60,995 nucleotides of DNA from Sulfuritalea sp. (GCF_017302275.1 NZ_JAFLDR010000025.1:1-60995); one strand, 5' to 3'; shown: positions 6,849-15,840, counted from the stretch's first letter. The notes: a model not told the origin generated them from the letters alone. A program made the numbers and translations.

Positions 6849-8561
6849 ATGACCGACCCAGTACTGCAGCCGCGCTTGCGTTACGGCGAGTTCCTCAGCG
6901 CCGTGCGCGTCAAACAGCGGCGCGTCAGCTACAGGGATGTGCATGCCGATGCCGGTAAATGGTCACGCGCGCGCAGCCTGCGACTGGTGGACGTGCATCG
7001 GCTGCTGACGCCCTATGTCAGCGTGCGCTTCCTCGAGCAATTGCGCGCCGTGGTGCCGCTGGCGCTGTTCCTCGCCCTGTTCCAGATCGCTGCATTGCGC
7101 GCCGATGTGCGGGAGGGCGAGCTGATCGCGTTCGGCATGCTGGCCGTGATGCTGGGGCTCATGCTTTTCATGGACGGCGTCAAGTACGGCCTGATGCCCT
7201 TCGCCGAAAGCATCGGCTTCAACCTGCCCAATCGGGCGGCGCCCGCGGTGGTGCTCGGCTTTGCCTTCCTGCTGGGCGGCATCGCGACCTTTGCCGAGCC
7301 GGCGATCGGCGCCCTGCGGGCGGCCGGCGGGGGTGTCGATCCCCTGCGGGCGCCCTGGCTGCATCTGCTGCTGACGCGCTATCCCGACCGCCTGGTGCTG
7401 GCCGTCGGGATCGGCGTCGGCCTTGCCGTGGTGGTGGGCATGCTGCGCTTCTTCTTCGCCTGGCGCATGAAGACCCTTGTCATCGCGACCTTGCTGCCAT
7501 GCCTGGCCCTGACCACCTATGCCGGTCTCGACCCGCGCCTGGCGCCGATCATCGGACTGGCCTGGGATTGCGGCGCCATCACCACCGGGCCGGTGACCGT
7601 GCCCCTGGTGCTGGCGCTGGGCATAGGCGTGGCCGCCGCGGCGGGACAGGAAGACAATCCGCTCGCCGGCTTCGGCATCGTCACCCTGGCCTCGCTGTTT
7701 CCTGCGTTTGCGGTGATCCTGGTCGGTATCGGCCTGGTCGGCGAAATGCCCGATCCGGCCGCCCTGCCATCAATAGTCGGCGCTGGTGGCACGGCAGCCT
7801 GGTGGGATGAAACGCCGGCGGCCGAACTGGTCGCCGCATTGCGCGCCATCGTGCCGCTGATCCTGCTGCTCTGGCTGGTACAGCGCTTCCTGGTGGGTGC
7901 GGCGGTGAAGCAGCGCAACATCATTGCCTATGGCGTGGTGGTCGCGGTGCTGGGCATGGCCCTGTTCAACCTGGGCCTCAGCGTCGGGCTGGTTCCGCTC
8001 GGCAACCAGGCAGGGGCCACGGTACCGGCGGCGTTCAGCGCGGTCGGGGGCGGCGACGCGCTCTACCCGTACCCGCTCGGCATCGGCCTGACCCTGGTCT
8101 TCGCCGCCACCCTGGGCTACGGCGCCACAGTGGCCGAACCGGCGCTCAACGCCATGGGCACCACGGTGGAAAACCTGACCGACGGCGCCTTCCCCAAACG
8201 ACTGCTGATCCAGGCGGTTGCCGTTGGCGTCGCACTGGGCATCGCGCTGGGAGTCGCCAAGATCGTTTTCGCCTGGTCGATACTGCCCCTGCTGCTGGGC
8301 GGCTACACGCTGGCCCTGGTCGCGACGGCCTGGTCCAGTGAAGAGTATGTCGCGCTGGCCTGGGACAGTGCCGGGGTGACCACCGGCCCGGTCACGGTGC
8401 CGCTGGTGCTGGCGCTCGGCCTCGGCTTGGGTCAGGCCGTGGGTGTCGCGGAAGGCTTCGGCATCCTGGCGATGGCGTCGCTGGGTCCGATCGTTTCGGT
8501 TCTATTGGTGGGCTTCTGGATCCGCCGCAGGGCGGAAGTCGCTGCGCGAGGGGAAAGCTAG
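6849..8561 (+). CDS. DUF1538 family membrane protein
   Basis: Polytopic membrane protein of 570 residues with an internal duplication. Each half contains GLMLFMDGVKYGLMPFAE or its counterpart MALFNLGLSVGLVPLG. Each also contains the near-identical segment LAWD-x(2,3)-TTGPVTVPLVLALG (near residues 238 and 505). This fits DUF1538, whose biochemical role is not known; a transport or channel function is usual speculation. Two PII-like genes follow directly, at 2 bases and then with overlap, so their products probably regulate this protein much as GlnK does AmtB. A copy of the 24-bp repeat lies in the middle of the gene (encoding SIVGAGGTAA). Confidence 0.8.
   Translation: MTDPVLQPRLRYGEFLSAVRVKQRRVSYRDVHADAGKWSRARSLRLVDVHRLLTPYVSVRFLEQLRAVVPLALFLALFQIAALRADVREGELIAFGMLAVMLGLMLFMDGVKYGLMPFAESIGFNLPNRAAPAVVLGFAFLLGGIATFAEPAIGALRAAGGGVDPLRAPWLHLLLTRYPDRLVLAVGIGVGLAVVVGMLRFFFAWRMKTLVIATLLPCLALTTYAGLDPRLAPIIGLAWDCGAITTGPVTVPLVLALGIGVAAAAGQEDNPLAGFGIVTLASLFPAFAVILVGIGLVGEMPDPAALPSIVGAGGTAAWWDETPAAELVAALRAIVPLILLLWLVQRFLVGAAVKQRNIIAYGVVVAVLGMALFNLGLSVGLVPLGNQAGATVPAAFSAVGGGDALYPYPLGIGLTLVFAATLGYGATVAEPALNAMGTTVENLTDGAFPKRLLIQAVAVGVALGIALGVAKIVFAWSILPLLLGGYTLALVATAWSSEEYVALAWDSAGVTTGPVTVPLVLALGLGLGQAVGVAEGFGILAMASLGPIVSVLLVGFWIRRRAEVAARGES
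7772..7797. repeat. 24-bp interspersed repeat, copy b (inside DUF1538 gene)
   Basis: Reads AGTCGGCGCTGGTGGCACGG, two changes from consensus, in the sense orientation. It encodes SIVGAGGTAA in the loop between the two DUF1538 halves. Confidence 0.55.
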
Positions 8562-8563
8562 GC

Positions 8564-8935
8564 ATGAAACAACGCGACGAAATCGTGGTCCTGACGGATG
8601 CGGTCCTGATCACCTGCATCGTCCAGCGCGGGGTCGCCGACACCGTGGTCGACGCGGCGACGGACGCCGGCGCCCAGGGCGCGACCATCTTCTACGCGCG
8701 TGGCATGGGCGTGCGACAAAAGCACCTCGGCGTACTGGGCATTACCGTGAATGCCGAGAAGGAAGTGATCTACATCGTGGTTCCGGCCGACCACGCCGAC
8801 CACATCTTCGAGCGCGTCTATGTCGCCGCCAAACTGGATACGCCGGGCATGGGCATGATCTACATGTCGCCGCTGGACAAGATGGCGACCTACGTGCCGC
8901 CGGAAATCGCCGCGCGCTTCGGCCACCATGGCTGA
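8564..8935 (+). CDS. PII-like (GlnB superfamily) protein, first copy
   Basis: A protein of 123 residues with the ferredoxin-like PII layout: VVLTDAVLITCIVQRG, then GAQGATIFYARGMG, then VIYIVVPADHADHIFERVYVAAKL. It lacks the GlnB/GlnK T-loop uridylylation signature, so it is a PII-like sensor and not a nitrogen PII. It starts 2 bases after the DUF1538 stop and overlaps the second PII-like gene. I infer control of the DUF1538 membrane protein by a small ligand, which the sequence does not identify. Confidence 0.8.
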   Translation: MKQRDEIVVLTDAVLITCIVQRGVADTVVDAATDAGAQGATIFYARGMGVRQKHLGVLGITVNAEKEVIYIVVPADHADHIFERVYVAAKLDTPGMGMIYMSPLDKMATYVPPEIAARFGHHG

Positions 8936-9284
8936 GGAGCTCAGGCCGCCGCCACCACGCGGCGAGTATCGCGTCATCACCTGCATCATGCCCGCCGGGC
9001 GCGGCGCCGAGGTGATGGAGGCGCTGCGCCGCGAACTCGGCGTGGTCAGCACCAGCTTCCACCATGCGCGCGGCATCGGCACGCACAGCCTGCGCCACAG
9101 GGTGTATTCAGACGAAAAGCAGGTTTTTACCGCGGTGGTCGCCGCGGACAAGGCGGACGCCGTGTTCGAGCTGATCTACTTCAGTGCCGGGCTCAATCTG
9201 CCCCATGCCGGCATGGTGATGATGGGCAAGGCTTTTCGCGCGGCGGGACTGGAATCGCCGGTCGCCGCCGAGGACGTGCAGTAG
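8928..9284 (+). CDS. PII-like (GlnB superfamily) protein, second copy
   Basis: A protein of 118 residues, diverged from the preceding PII-like protein but with the same order of elements: YRVITCIMPAGRGAEVMEAL, GVVSTSFHHARGIG, then VFTAVVAADKADAVFELIYF. The two genes overlap by 8 bases, so they are coupled. Two different PII-like subunits could form a mixed trimer or act on the two halves of the duplicated DUF1538 protein; this is inference. Confidence 0.78.
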   Translation: MAEELRPPPPRGEYRVITCIMPAGRGAEVMEALRRELGVVSTSFHHARGIGTHSLRHRVYSDEKQVFTAVVAADKADAVFELIYFSAGLNLPHAGMVMMGKAFRAAGLESPVAAEDVQ

Positions 9285-9317
9285 ATCGAAACTGACGAGA
9301 AGCGGCGGGCGGCATGC

Positions 9318-9740
9318 TTACTTGACCACCGTCACCGGGCAAGGCGAGAGGTAGATCACGTCCCTGGCGACCGTTCCCATGAGGGCGGCGGCCAGCTTGC
9401 CGGTACCTTGGCGGCCAAGCACGATGACGTCGCATTCGCGCTCGGCGGCGATGCGGGCAATGCTTTCTGCGACGGGGCCCAGCACCACCATGGCTTCATG
9501 GGAGACACCCGCGGCGTCGAGCAACGCCCGTGTCGAAACGAGGGCGTCGCCGGCACGGGTTTCCTGCATGGCTTCGATCTCGCGCAGCGGCATGTGGCCG
9601 CGAAGTTCCGGCGCGTCGATCGGCGGCTGGACGTTGAGCAGCACGACGTCGCAGGCAATGCTGTTCTTTGCCAACTGGATGACATGCCGGGCGACGCGCT
9701 CGGAATGCTCGGAACCATCGACCGGAAGCAGAATTCTCAT
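9318..9740 (-). CDS. Universal stress protein, UspA family
   Basis: A protein of 140 residues with a single Usp domain. It starts MRILLPVDGSEHSERV and carries the ATP-binding signature VLGRQGTGKLAAALMGTVARDVI, close to G-2x-G-9x-G-S/T, near its C-terminus. Domain order and length are typical. It converges with the PII-like gene (33-base gap) and is divergent from the permease gene at 9881. Confidence 0.88.
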   Translation of the reverse strand: MRILLPVDGSEHSERVARHVIQLAKNSIACDVVLLNVQPPIDAPELRGHMPLREIEAMQETRAGDALVSTRALLDAAGVSHEAMVVLGPVAESIARIAAERECDVIVLGRQGTGKLAAALMGTVARDVIYLSPCPVTVVK

Positions 9741-9880
9741 GGCTGGACTTTCACTCTCTGTAAGGCTCGAAGTTTAGCGTATTCCGCGAGAATCCCGACC
9801 ACGAACCCGCTCCGGTGCAGGTTTCGCCGGCCGGCAGGCTGCTACAATCGGCCGACAAAAACGAGGAGGAGTGGTTGGAG

Positions 9881-11296
9881 ATGATGGCTTTGCATCGCTT
9901 GTACAAATCCCTGCCACTGGCGGGCCGCTGGCTGGCCGCTTTCGCCATGCTGCTCGCGGCGTCCGCGGCGCAGGCGGCCGATGCGGCGGTGACCTCGCCT
10001 GCCTTGTTCGGCATCCCGGTGGATTTCATCCTTTTTGCGGCGACGCTGCTCGGTGTCGCGCTGTTCCACCACTACGTGCTGCAGGTGGCGCTGGCGGGGC
10101 TGGCCACCATCGCCACCTACAAGATCCTGTTCACCGGTTTCAAGACCGGCGCCGGCCTTGCCGGCTTCGGCGTGCATATGGCGCACGAATGGGTGCTGCT
10201 GGCCAACCTGCTCGGCCTGCTGGTCGGGTTTGCGTTGCTGGCGCGGCATTTCGAGGACAGCGGGGTGCCGGAGGTATTGCCCAAGCTGCTGCCCGAGGGC
10301 TGGCTCGGCCCCTTCATGCTGCTGGTGATCATCTTCGTCCTCTCCGGCTTCCTCGACAACATCGCCGCCGCGCTGATCGGCGCCACGGTGGCGGCCAGCG
10401 TGTTCAAGCGCAAGGTGCATATCGGCTACCTCGCCGCCATCGTTGCGGCCTCGAACGGCGGCGGCGCCGGTTCGGTGGTCGGCGACACGACGACGACCAT
10501 GATGTGGCTGGACGGCGTCAGCCCGCTCGACGTGGTCGAGGCCTACATCGCCGCCGCCGTGGCACTGGTGGTGTTCGGCATTCCGGCGGCGCTGCTGCAG
10601 CACAAGCACATGGCCATCAGCCGCGACTTCCAGGCGGCGCACCATATCGACTGGGCGCGGGTCGGCATCGTGGTCTTCATCCTGGTCGCCGCCATCGTTA
10701 CCAATGTCACCGTGAACCTGAAGTTTGCCGCCATGGCCGAGCACTTCCCCTTCCTCGGCGCCGCCGTCTGCATCGCCCTGCTGGTGGCGGTGCCCTTGCG
10801 CAAGCCGGAGTGGAGCCTGATACCCGGCGCCTTCAAGGGTTCGGTGTTCCTGCTGGCGCTGGTGACCTGCGCCTCGATGATGCCGGTGGAACAGCTGCCG
10901 CCGGCATCCTGGTCGACTGCGCTGGCGCTGGGCTTCATCTCGGCGGTGTTCGACAACATTCCGCTGACCGCACTGGCGCTGAAGCAGGGCGGCTACGATT
11001 GGGGCTTCCTCGCCTACGCTGTCGGTTTCGGCGGCTCGATGCTGTGGTTCGGCTCCTCGGCCGGCGTCGCCGTGGCCAACCTGTTTCCCGAGGCGAAGTC
11101 GGTCGGCCAGTGGCTGCGCCACGGCTGGTTCATTCCCATCGGTTACGTGGTCGGGTTCTTCGCCCTGCTGGCGATCCTCGGCTGGCATCCCCACGAAAAG
11201 CACAAGGAAGGTCCGGCGGCTGCCGTTCAGGTGCAGAAGGTGGTGCCTGCGGACTCACCGACACCGGCTCCGGTCGGCGCGCCGGGCTACCAGTAA
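9881..11296 (+). CDS. NhaD/ArsB/SLC13-type ion permease
   Basis: Membrane permease of 471 residues with a leading hydrophobic signal-like segment (LAAFAMLLAASAAQA). Around 11 membrane segments follow, including GFLDNIAAALIGATVAASVF and SNGGGAGSVVGDTTTTMMW, typical of the ion transporter superfamily that includes NhaD. I start it at ATG 9881, behind the purine-rich GAGGAGGAG; the reading frame is open further upstream but without a better start. The convergent downstream gene is an NhaR-like regulator, which supports Na+/H+ antiport. The exact substrate cannot be read from sequence. Confidence 0.75.
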   Translation: MMALHRLYKSLPLAGRWLAAFAMLLAASAAQAADAAVTSPALFGIPVDFILFAATLLGVALFHHYVLQVALAGLATIATYKILFTGFKTGAGLAGFGVHMAHEWVLLANLLGLLVGFALLARHFEDSGVPEVLPKLLPEGWLGPFMLLVIIFVLSGFLDNIAAALIGATVAASVFKRKVHIGYLAAIVAASNGGGAGSVVGDTTTTMMWLDGVSPLDVVEAYIAAAVALVVFGIPAALLQHKHMAISRDFQAAHHIDWARVGIVVFILVAAIVTNVTVNLKFAAMAEHFPFLGAAVCIALLVAVPLRKPEWSLIPGAFKGSVFLLALVTCASMMPVEQLPPASWSTALALGFISAVFDNIPLTALALKQGGYDWGFLAYAVGFGGSMLWFGSSAGVAVANLFPEAKSVGQWLRHGWFIPIGYVVGFFALLAILGWHPHEKHKEGPAAAVQVQKVVPADSPTPAPVGAPGYQ

Positions 11297-11300
11297 GGAG

Positions 11301-12215
11301 TCAGGCGGCGGCTGCCGGGCTCCAGCTCACCGGCGCCTTGCGGATCGCCTCGACCGCCGGATGGCGGATGCGCCGCTCGTTGGAAATCGCGTAGTACTGC
11401 TCGCGCACCTCGTCCAGTACGCCGACCGCTTCGGCGCCGAACTGCGCCGCGATGTCGGCGCCCAGCACCGAAGGCGCCGGAAAGAGGCCGATGCCGGCGC
11501 GGCCGAAGGTCGTCAGCAGCGCGCTGTCCTCGAATTCACCGACGATCAGCGGCGCCACGTCATGGGTTTCCAGCCAACGCTCGATCTGGCCGCGCAGTGC
11601 GTTGCCGCGCGTCGGCAGCAGCATCGGCGCAGCGCCGAGGCTGTGCGGGAAATCCTTGCGGTAGCGCCAAGCCAGAGTAGGCGCGCCGAACAGCGTGATC
11701 TCGAACTCGCCCAGCGCGTGGCTGAACACCTTGAGGTTGCCACCGTGGGGCGCCGGCCGGTCGGTCAGCACCACGTCGAGCCGATGCAGCGCGAGTTCGG
11801 CGAGCAGGGTGTCGAACTCGCCTTCGCGGCAGACCAGGCGCACCTGCTGCGGCAGGTGGAACACGGCTTCCATCAGGCGATAGGCGATCAGCTTGGGCAG
11901 CGCATCGGAGATGCCGACCGCCAGGCGCAAGGTGTTCGCCGCATCGGTCTCGCGCAACGCGGCATCCATGCGTTCGCCGAGCTGGAAAATCTGGTCGGCG
12001 TAGGCCACCGCCAGCCGCCCGGCCTCGGTCGGCACCAGGCGCCGGCCCTGCGGTACCAGCAGCGATCTGCCGAGCGATTGTTCGAGCCGGGCGATCTGCA
12101 CGCTGATGGTTTGTACCGCGACGCCGAGCCGCCGCGCCGCACGCGTGACGCTGCCTTCGCGGGCGACGACCCAGAAGTAGCGCAGGTGGTGGAAGTTCAG
12201 CGCAGCGGATTTCAT
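11301..12215 (-). CDS. nhaR: LysR-family regulator, NhaR-like
   Basis: A protein of 304 residues. The N-terminal winged helix-turn-helix (FHHLRYFWVVAREGSVTRAA) has the YFWVVAREGSV pattern of NhaR, the activator of the Na+/H+ antiporter gene nhaA. An effector-binding domain follows. It ends 4 bases from the end of the NhaD-like permease gene in convergent orientation and shares a divergent promoter region with htpX. It probably senses Na+ and controls the neighbouring antiporters; that part is inference. Confidence 0.8.
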   Translation of the reverse strand: MKSAALNFHHLRYFWVVAREGSVTRAARRLGVAVQTISVQIARLEQSLGRSLLVPQGRRLVPTEAGRLAVAYADQIFQLGERMDAALRETDAANTLRLAVGISDALPKLIAYRLMEAVFHLPQQVRLVCREGEFDTLLAELALHRLDVVLTDRPAPHGGNLKVFSHALGEFEITLFGAPTLAWRYRKDFPHSLGAAPMLLPTRGNALRGQIERWLETHDVAPLIVGEFEDSALLTTFGRAGIGLFPAPSVLGADIAAQFGAEAVGVLDEVREQYYAISNERRIRHPAVEAIRKAPVSWSPAAAA

Positions 12216-12264
12216 TTTCGTATTTTACGAAGTTAACGTCATTTGTTGTTCGGTTTGTAGGAAG

Positions 12265-12292
12265 CTTGAATTTTCGTAGAATCGCTGCATCT
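12265..12292 (+). promoter_or_regulatory. Putative sigma-32-type heat-shock promoter of htpX
   Basis: CTTGAA (12265-12270), N14, then CTGCATCT (12285-12292) resembles the sigma-32 pattern CTTGAA-N13/14-CCCCATNT with a perfect -35. It is about 90 bases upstream of htpX, a known heat-shock gene. The -10 matches at about 5 of 7 fixed positions. Confidence 0.45.
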
Positions 12293-12378
12293 AAGCCTTC
12301 ACAATGAAGGCCTCAGGTGCCGTCGGCCGATCCCGGCCGGCGTGCGGCTCCGGCCAGGGTCTTTTTCGGGAGATTGCA

Positions 12379-13257
12379 ATGAAACGCATCGTGCTGTTCT
12401 TGGTCACCAACATCGCCGTGATGCTGGTGTTGTCGATCGCCGCCAGCGTGCTGGGGGTGAATCGCTTCCTCCATGCCAACGGACTCAACCTCGGCATGCT
12501 GCTGGTGTTCGCCGGTCTCATGGGCTTCGGCGGCTCCTTCATTTCGCTCTTGATGTCGAAGATGATGGCCAAGTGGTCGACCGGCGCACGCATCATCGAC
12601 AGCCCGTCGACCTCGACCGAATTCTGGCTGGTCGAAACGGTGCGCAAGCAGGCGCAAAAGGCCGGCATCGCGATGCCGGAAGTGGCCATCTACGAGGGTG
12701 CGCCGAATGCCTTCGCCACCGGTCCGAGCAAGAACAACTCGCTGGTGGCGGTGTCCACCGGCCTGTTGCAGAGCATGAGCAAGGAGGAGGTCGAGGCCGT
12801 GCTGGCGCACGAGGTCAGCCACGTCGCCAACGGCGACATGGTGACGCTGACGCTGATCCAGGGCGTGGTCAATACCTTCGTCATCTTCGTCTCGCGCATC
12901 GTCGGCTACCTGGTCGACAGCTTCCTGCGCCGCGGCAGCGACTCCTCCGGTCCCGGCATCGGCTACACGATCACGGTGATCGTCTGCGACATCCTGTTCG
13001 GGATACTGGCCAGCATCATCGTCGCCTGGTTCTCGCGCCAGCGCGAGTTCCGCGCCGATGCCGGCGCCGCCGGCCTGATGGGTTCGCCGCGGCCGATGAT
13101 CTCGGCGCTGCAGCGCCTCGGCGGCCTGTCGGTGGAGCCCCTGCCGAAGAGCCTGGCGAGTTCCGGTATCGCCGGCGGGAAGGGCCTGATGGCACTGTTC
13201 GCCAGCCACCCGAGCATGGAAGAGCGGATCGCCGCGCTCTCCGCGCAAGGCCGGTGA
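12379..13257 (+). CDS. htpX: Membrane zinc metalloprotease HtpX
   Basis: Inner-membrane protease of 292 residues that degrades damaged membrane proteins. Two N-terminal membrane segments ([20 protein letters not shown] and [19 protein letters not shown]), the zinc motif VLAHEVSHV (HExxH), a pair of further hydrophobic segments and the downstream Glu region ([14 protein letters not shown]) are all present. I start it at ATG 12379, behind GGGAG; upstream in-frame codons lack a ribosome site. A strong terminator follows at 13284. The stop overlaps a GTG that could start the next gene. Confidence 0.93.
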   Translation: MKRIVLFLVTNIAVMLVLSIAASVLGVNRFLHANGLNLGMLLVFAGLMGFGGSFISLLMSKMMAKWSTGARIIDSPSTSTEFWLVETVRKQAQKAGIAMPEVAIYEGAPNAFATGPSKNNSLVAVSTGLLQSMSKEEVEAVLAHEVSHVANGDMVTLTLIQGVVNTFVIFVSRIVGYLVDSFLRRGSDSSGPGIGYTITVIVCDILFGILASIIVAWFSRQREFRADAGAAGLMGSPRPMISALQRLGGLSVEPLPKSLASSGIAGGKGLMALFASHPSMEERIAALSAQGR

Positions 13258-14627
13258 TTCCCATCCGGCGGGTTCGCCGGTCGAGGCCTCCGCCCAGAGC
13301 GGGGGCCTTTTTGCTTTGCTTAGCCGCCGCGCCGGCCTGGGCCGCGGGTTCCGACGTGGTCGGCATCAACCTGCTGTGGCTGGCGCTGATCCTGATGAGC
13401 GCGCGCCTCTTCGCGCCGCTGGCGCAGCGCGTCGGCTTTCCTGCCGTGCTCGGCGAACTGCTGCTTGGCGTGGTGCTGGGGAATCTTGCGCTGGTGGGCT
13501 TCACGGGTTTCGAGGCCATCCCGAAGGATCCGGTCATCGCCTTCATCGCCGAACTCGGGGTCATCGTGCTGCTGCTGCAGATCGGCCTGGAGACGCGGCT
13601 TGCTGACCTGATCAAGGTCGGTCCGCGCGCGCTCGCGGTCGGCTTGGTGGGCATTGTCGTGCCCTTCGTACTGGGCACCTGGGTGGTCGGGCCGTGGCTG
13701 CTGCCAGGACTGTCGCACAACGCCTATCTTTTCCTCGGCGCCACGCTTTCGGCCACGTCGGTCGGCATCACCGGGCGGGTGTTTCGCGACCTGGGCAAGC
13801 TCGACACGCCTGCGGCGCGCATCGTGCTCGGGGCGGCGGTGATCGACGACGTGCTGGGCCTGGTGATACTGGCCGTGGTCTCCAGCCTGGTGCAGGCGGG
13901 TTCGGTCAGCGTCGGTCAGGTCGGCGGCATCATCGCCCAGGCAGTGATTTTCCTCGCCGGTTCGATCTGGATCGGGCGCATGATTGCGCCGCACTCCAGC
14001 CGCTGGCTGGCCCAACTCGATGCGGGGCCATCGATGCTGTTCGCCCAGGTGCTGGCCACCGGCCTGTTCCTCGCCTGGCTGGCGCATGCCATTGGCCTGG
14101 CGCCGATCATCGGCGCCTTCGCCGCCGGCCTGCTGTTCGAACCGATGTTCCTGCGCGACTTCGACCGCCCGGCCATCGTGCGCGAAATCGAGCCGCTGCT
14201 GCCGAAGGGCGAACCCGCCCTGGCCGAGCGCCTGCTGCCGATATTGAAGAAGCACGGCGGCCACCAGCACGAGCACATGATCGAGCCGATCGGCTACTTC
14301 TTCGTGCCGGTGTTCTTCGTCCTGACCGGCATGCAGGTGGACCTCAAGACGCTGGCCGACCCGACCGTGCTGGGAGTCGGCGCCGGCGTCACGGTGGCGG
14401 CGATCGCCGGCAAGCTCGCCGCGGGCCTTGCCGCTGGGTCGTCGGGACGCTGGCTGGTGGGCTGGGGCATGGTGCCGCGCGGCGAGGTCGGCCTGATATT
14501 CGCCATGGTCGGCAAACAGTTGGGTGTCATGAACGAGGCGATGTTCTCGGTCATCGTCATGATGGTGATCCTCACCACGCTGGTCACGCCACCGGTATTG
14601 ACGGCCCTGCTCAAGCGCCGGCAGTAG
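13254..14627 (+). CDS. CPA2-family Na+(K+)/H+ antiporter
   Basis: Membrane antiporter of about 457 residues with no RCK domain. It carries Na/H exchanger motifs such as [55 protein letters not shown] and [17 protein letters not shown]. The start is uncertain. GTG 13254 overlaps the htpX stop, has AAGG just upstream and yields a plausible signal peptide (basic segment, then [12 protein letters not shown]). However, the htpX terminator hairpin then lies inside the first 20 codons. A TTG at 13311, after the terminator, is the alternative. Confidence 0.8.
   Translation: MIPIRRVRRSRPPPRAGAFLLCLAAAPAWAAGSDVVGINLLWLALILMSARLFAPLAQRVGFPAVLGELLLGVVLGNLALVGFTGFEAIPKDPVIAFIAELGVIVLLLQIGLETRLADLIKVGPRALAVGLVGIVVPFVLGTWVVGPWLLPGLSHNAYLFLGATLSATSVGITGRVFRDLGKLDTPAARIVLGAAVIDDVLGLVILAVVSSLVQAGSVSVGQVGGIIAQAVIFLAGSIWIGRMIAPHSSRWLAQLDAGPSMLFAQVLATGLFLAWLAHAIGLAPIIGAFAAGLLFEPMFLRDFDRPAIVREIEPLLPKGEPALAERLLPILKKHGGHQHEHMIEPIGYFFVPVFFVLTGMQVDLKTLADPTVLGVGAGVTVAAIAGKLAAGLAAGSSGRWLVGWGMVPRGEVGLIFAMVGKQLGVMNEAMFSVIVMMVILTTLVTPPVLTALLKRRQ
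13284..13312 (+). terminator. Rho-independent terminator after htpX
   Basis: A 10-bp stem, AGGCCTCCGC ... GCGGGGGCCT with one G-T wobble, has a 5-base loop and is followed by TTTTT. It lies inside the predicted N-terminal codons of the downstream antiporter gene if that gene starts at 13254. Confidence 0.8.
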
Positions 14628-14648
14628 TGGCGGCCGTGCCCGCGCCGC

Positions 14649-14654
14649 TATAAT
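14649..14654 (+). promoter_or_regulatory. Perfect -10 box for psd
   Basis: TATAAT lies 31 bases upstream of the psd start. There is no good -35 at the expected distance. Confidence 0.5.
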
Positions 14655-14684
14655 CCGCGCCTCCTTTCCCGCGCCGCCGCCGAC

Positions 14685-15533
14685 GTGTCCGATCGCCTCG
14701 CCGTCCTGTCCCAGTACCTGCTGCCGAAACAGGCCCTCACCGCGCTTGCCGGCAAGCTTGCCTCGGCGCAAGCCGGTGGGCTGACGACGTCGGTGATCCG
14801 CTGGTTCGTCGCTCGCTATGGCGTGAACATGGCCGAGGCCGCGGATCCGGACATTGCCGCGTATGCCAGCTTCAACGAATTTTTCACCCGGCCGCTGAAG
14901 GAGGGCGCGAGGCCGCTGGCCAATGCCGATTTCGTCTGCCCGGTCGACGGCGCGATCAGCCAGTTCGGCGCCATCGAGCGCGACCGGATATTCCAGGCCA
15001 AGGGCCACGGCTACTCGACCACCGCGCTGGTGGGCGGCGATGCGGCGCTGGCTTCCAAATTCGAGAACGGCGTGTTCGCTACGCTCTACCTGAGCCCGAA
15101 GGACTACCACCGCATCCACATGCCCTGCGCGGGAAAACTCACGCGCATGATCCACGTGCCGGGCGACCTGTTTTCGGTGAATCCGGTGACGGCGCGCGGC
15201 GTGCCGGGCCTGTTCGCGCGCAACGAGCGCGTGGTCTGCGTGTTCGAGGGCGAGCGCGGGCCATTCGTCATGGTGCTGGTCGGCGCCACCATCGTCGGCA
15301 GCATGGCCACGGTCTGGCACGGCGTGGTGAATCCGCCGCGCCCCGGCCATCTGCGCGATTGGCGCTACGAGGATCAGGACTTGCGCTACCGCCAGGGTGA
15401 CGAAATGGGCCGTTTCCTGCTCGGTTCGACCGTGGTGATGCTGTTCCCTCGCGCCGCGCTGGGCTTCAATCCCGATTGGGCGCCGCAAGGGGCGATTCGG
15501 ATGGGCGAGGCGATGGGCCGACGCCTGGCCTGA
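14685..15533 (+). CDS. psd: Phosphatidylserine decarboxylase proenzyme
   Basis: Converts phosphatidylserine to phosphatidylethanolamine at the inner membrane. The protein has 282 residues and starts at GTG 14685. The self-cleavage site is in FLLGSTVVMLF (LGST, where Ser becomes the pyruvoyl group of the alpha chain). Other family signatures are FNEFFTRPLKEGARP, CPVDGAISQFG and YLSPKDYHRIHMP. A single-gene unit with its own -10 and a long hairpin directly after its stop codon. Confidence 0.95.
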   Translation: MSDRLAVLSQYLLPKQALTALAGKLASAQAGGLTTSVIRWFVARYGVNMAEAADPDIAAYASFNEFFTRPLKEGARPLANADFVCPVDGAISQFGAIERDRIFQAKGHGYSTTALVGGDAALASKFENGVFATLYLSPKDYHRIHMPCAGKLTRMIHVPGDLFSVNPVTARGVPGLFARNERVVCVFEGERGPFVMVLVGATIVGSMATVWHGVVNPPRPGHLRDWRYEDQDLRYRQGDEMGRFLLGSTVVMLFPRAALGFNPDWAPQGAIRMGEAMGRRLA

Positions 15534-15582
15534 GCCAACTTTCATGATGCGGGACACACCACCCCGCATCATTGAAGTTGGC
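15534..15582. repeat. Long perfect-type hairpin after psd
   Basis: Arms of 20 bases (15534-15553 and 15563-15582) pair with one mismatch around a 9-base loop, beginning at the first base after the psd stop. There is no real T-run (only TTTT four bases later). It may be a terminator or mRNA-stabilising structure, or the remains of a mobile element end. Confidence 0.7.
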
Positions 15583-15596
15583 ATTTTCCAAACACC

Positions 15597-15660
15597 CGCC
15601 CCCCTTCGCCCCCCTCGCGGGGGGTTCCTGATTTGCTCGCTGCGCTCGATGTCGCCTTGC
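15597..15660. repeat. REP-like hairpin remnant (copy R1)
   Basis: C-rich then G-rich hairpin (CCCCCC-tcgc-GGGGGG at 15609-15624), like the short form of the repeat seen in the dcw cluster, followed by a stretch rich in GCTCGCTGCGCTCG. It is weaker than the other copies. Confidence 0.4.
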
Positions 15661-15810
15661 GCGCTTTCTGCTGCCTTTCGTTAAGTCGGCCGCGCCGTAG
15701 CGAGGCCTTTCAATGCCATCCCCGGCATCCCGAAACAAGGGCGTGGGTCGCGCCAGTCGTAGCGGACGGCGAATTCCCCATCGAGCATCGCTTCTTCTCA
15801 TAAATCACAT

Positions 15811-15840
15811 TCAGTATGCCTTGTATCCATACTGATTTTA
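15811..15840 (+). terminator. Possible terminator before the dcw promoter
   Basis: TCAGTATG (15811-15818) pairs with CATACTGA (15828-15835) around a 9-base loop and is followed by TTTTA. It would insulate the dcw cluster from upstream transcription. Confidence 0.45.

Noticed and set aside
13320-15584. 754-codon open frame on the minus strand opposite the antiporter and psd
   Set aside because: Antisense of two clear genes; low-complexity Arg/His/Gln-rich product with no motif.
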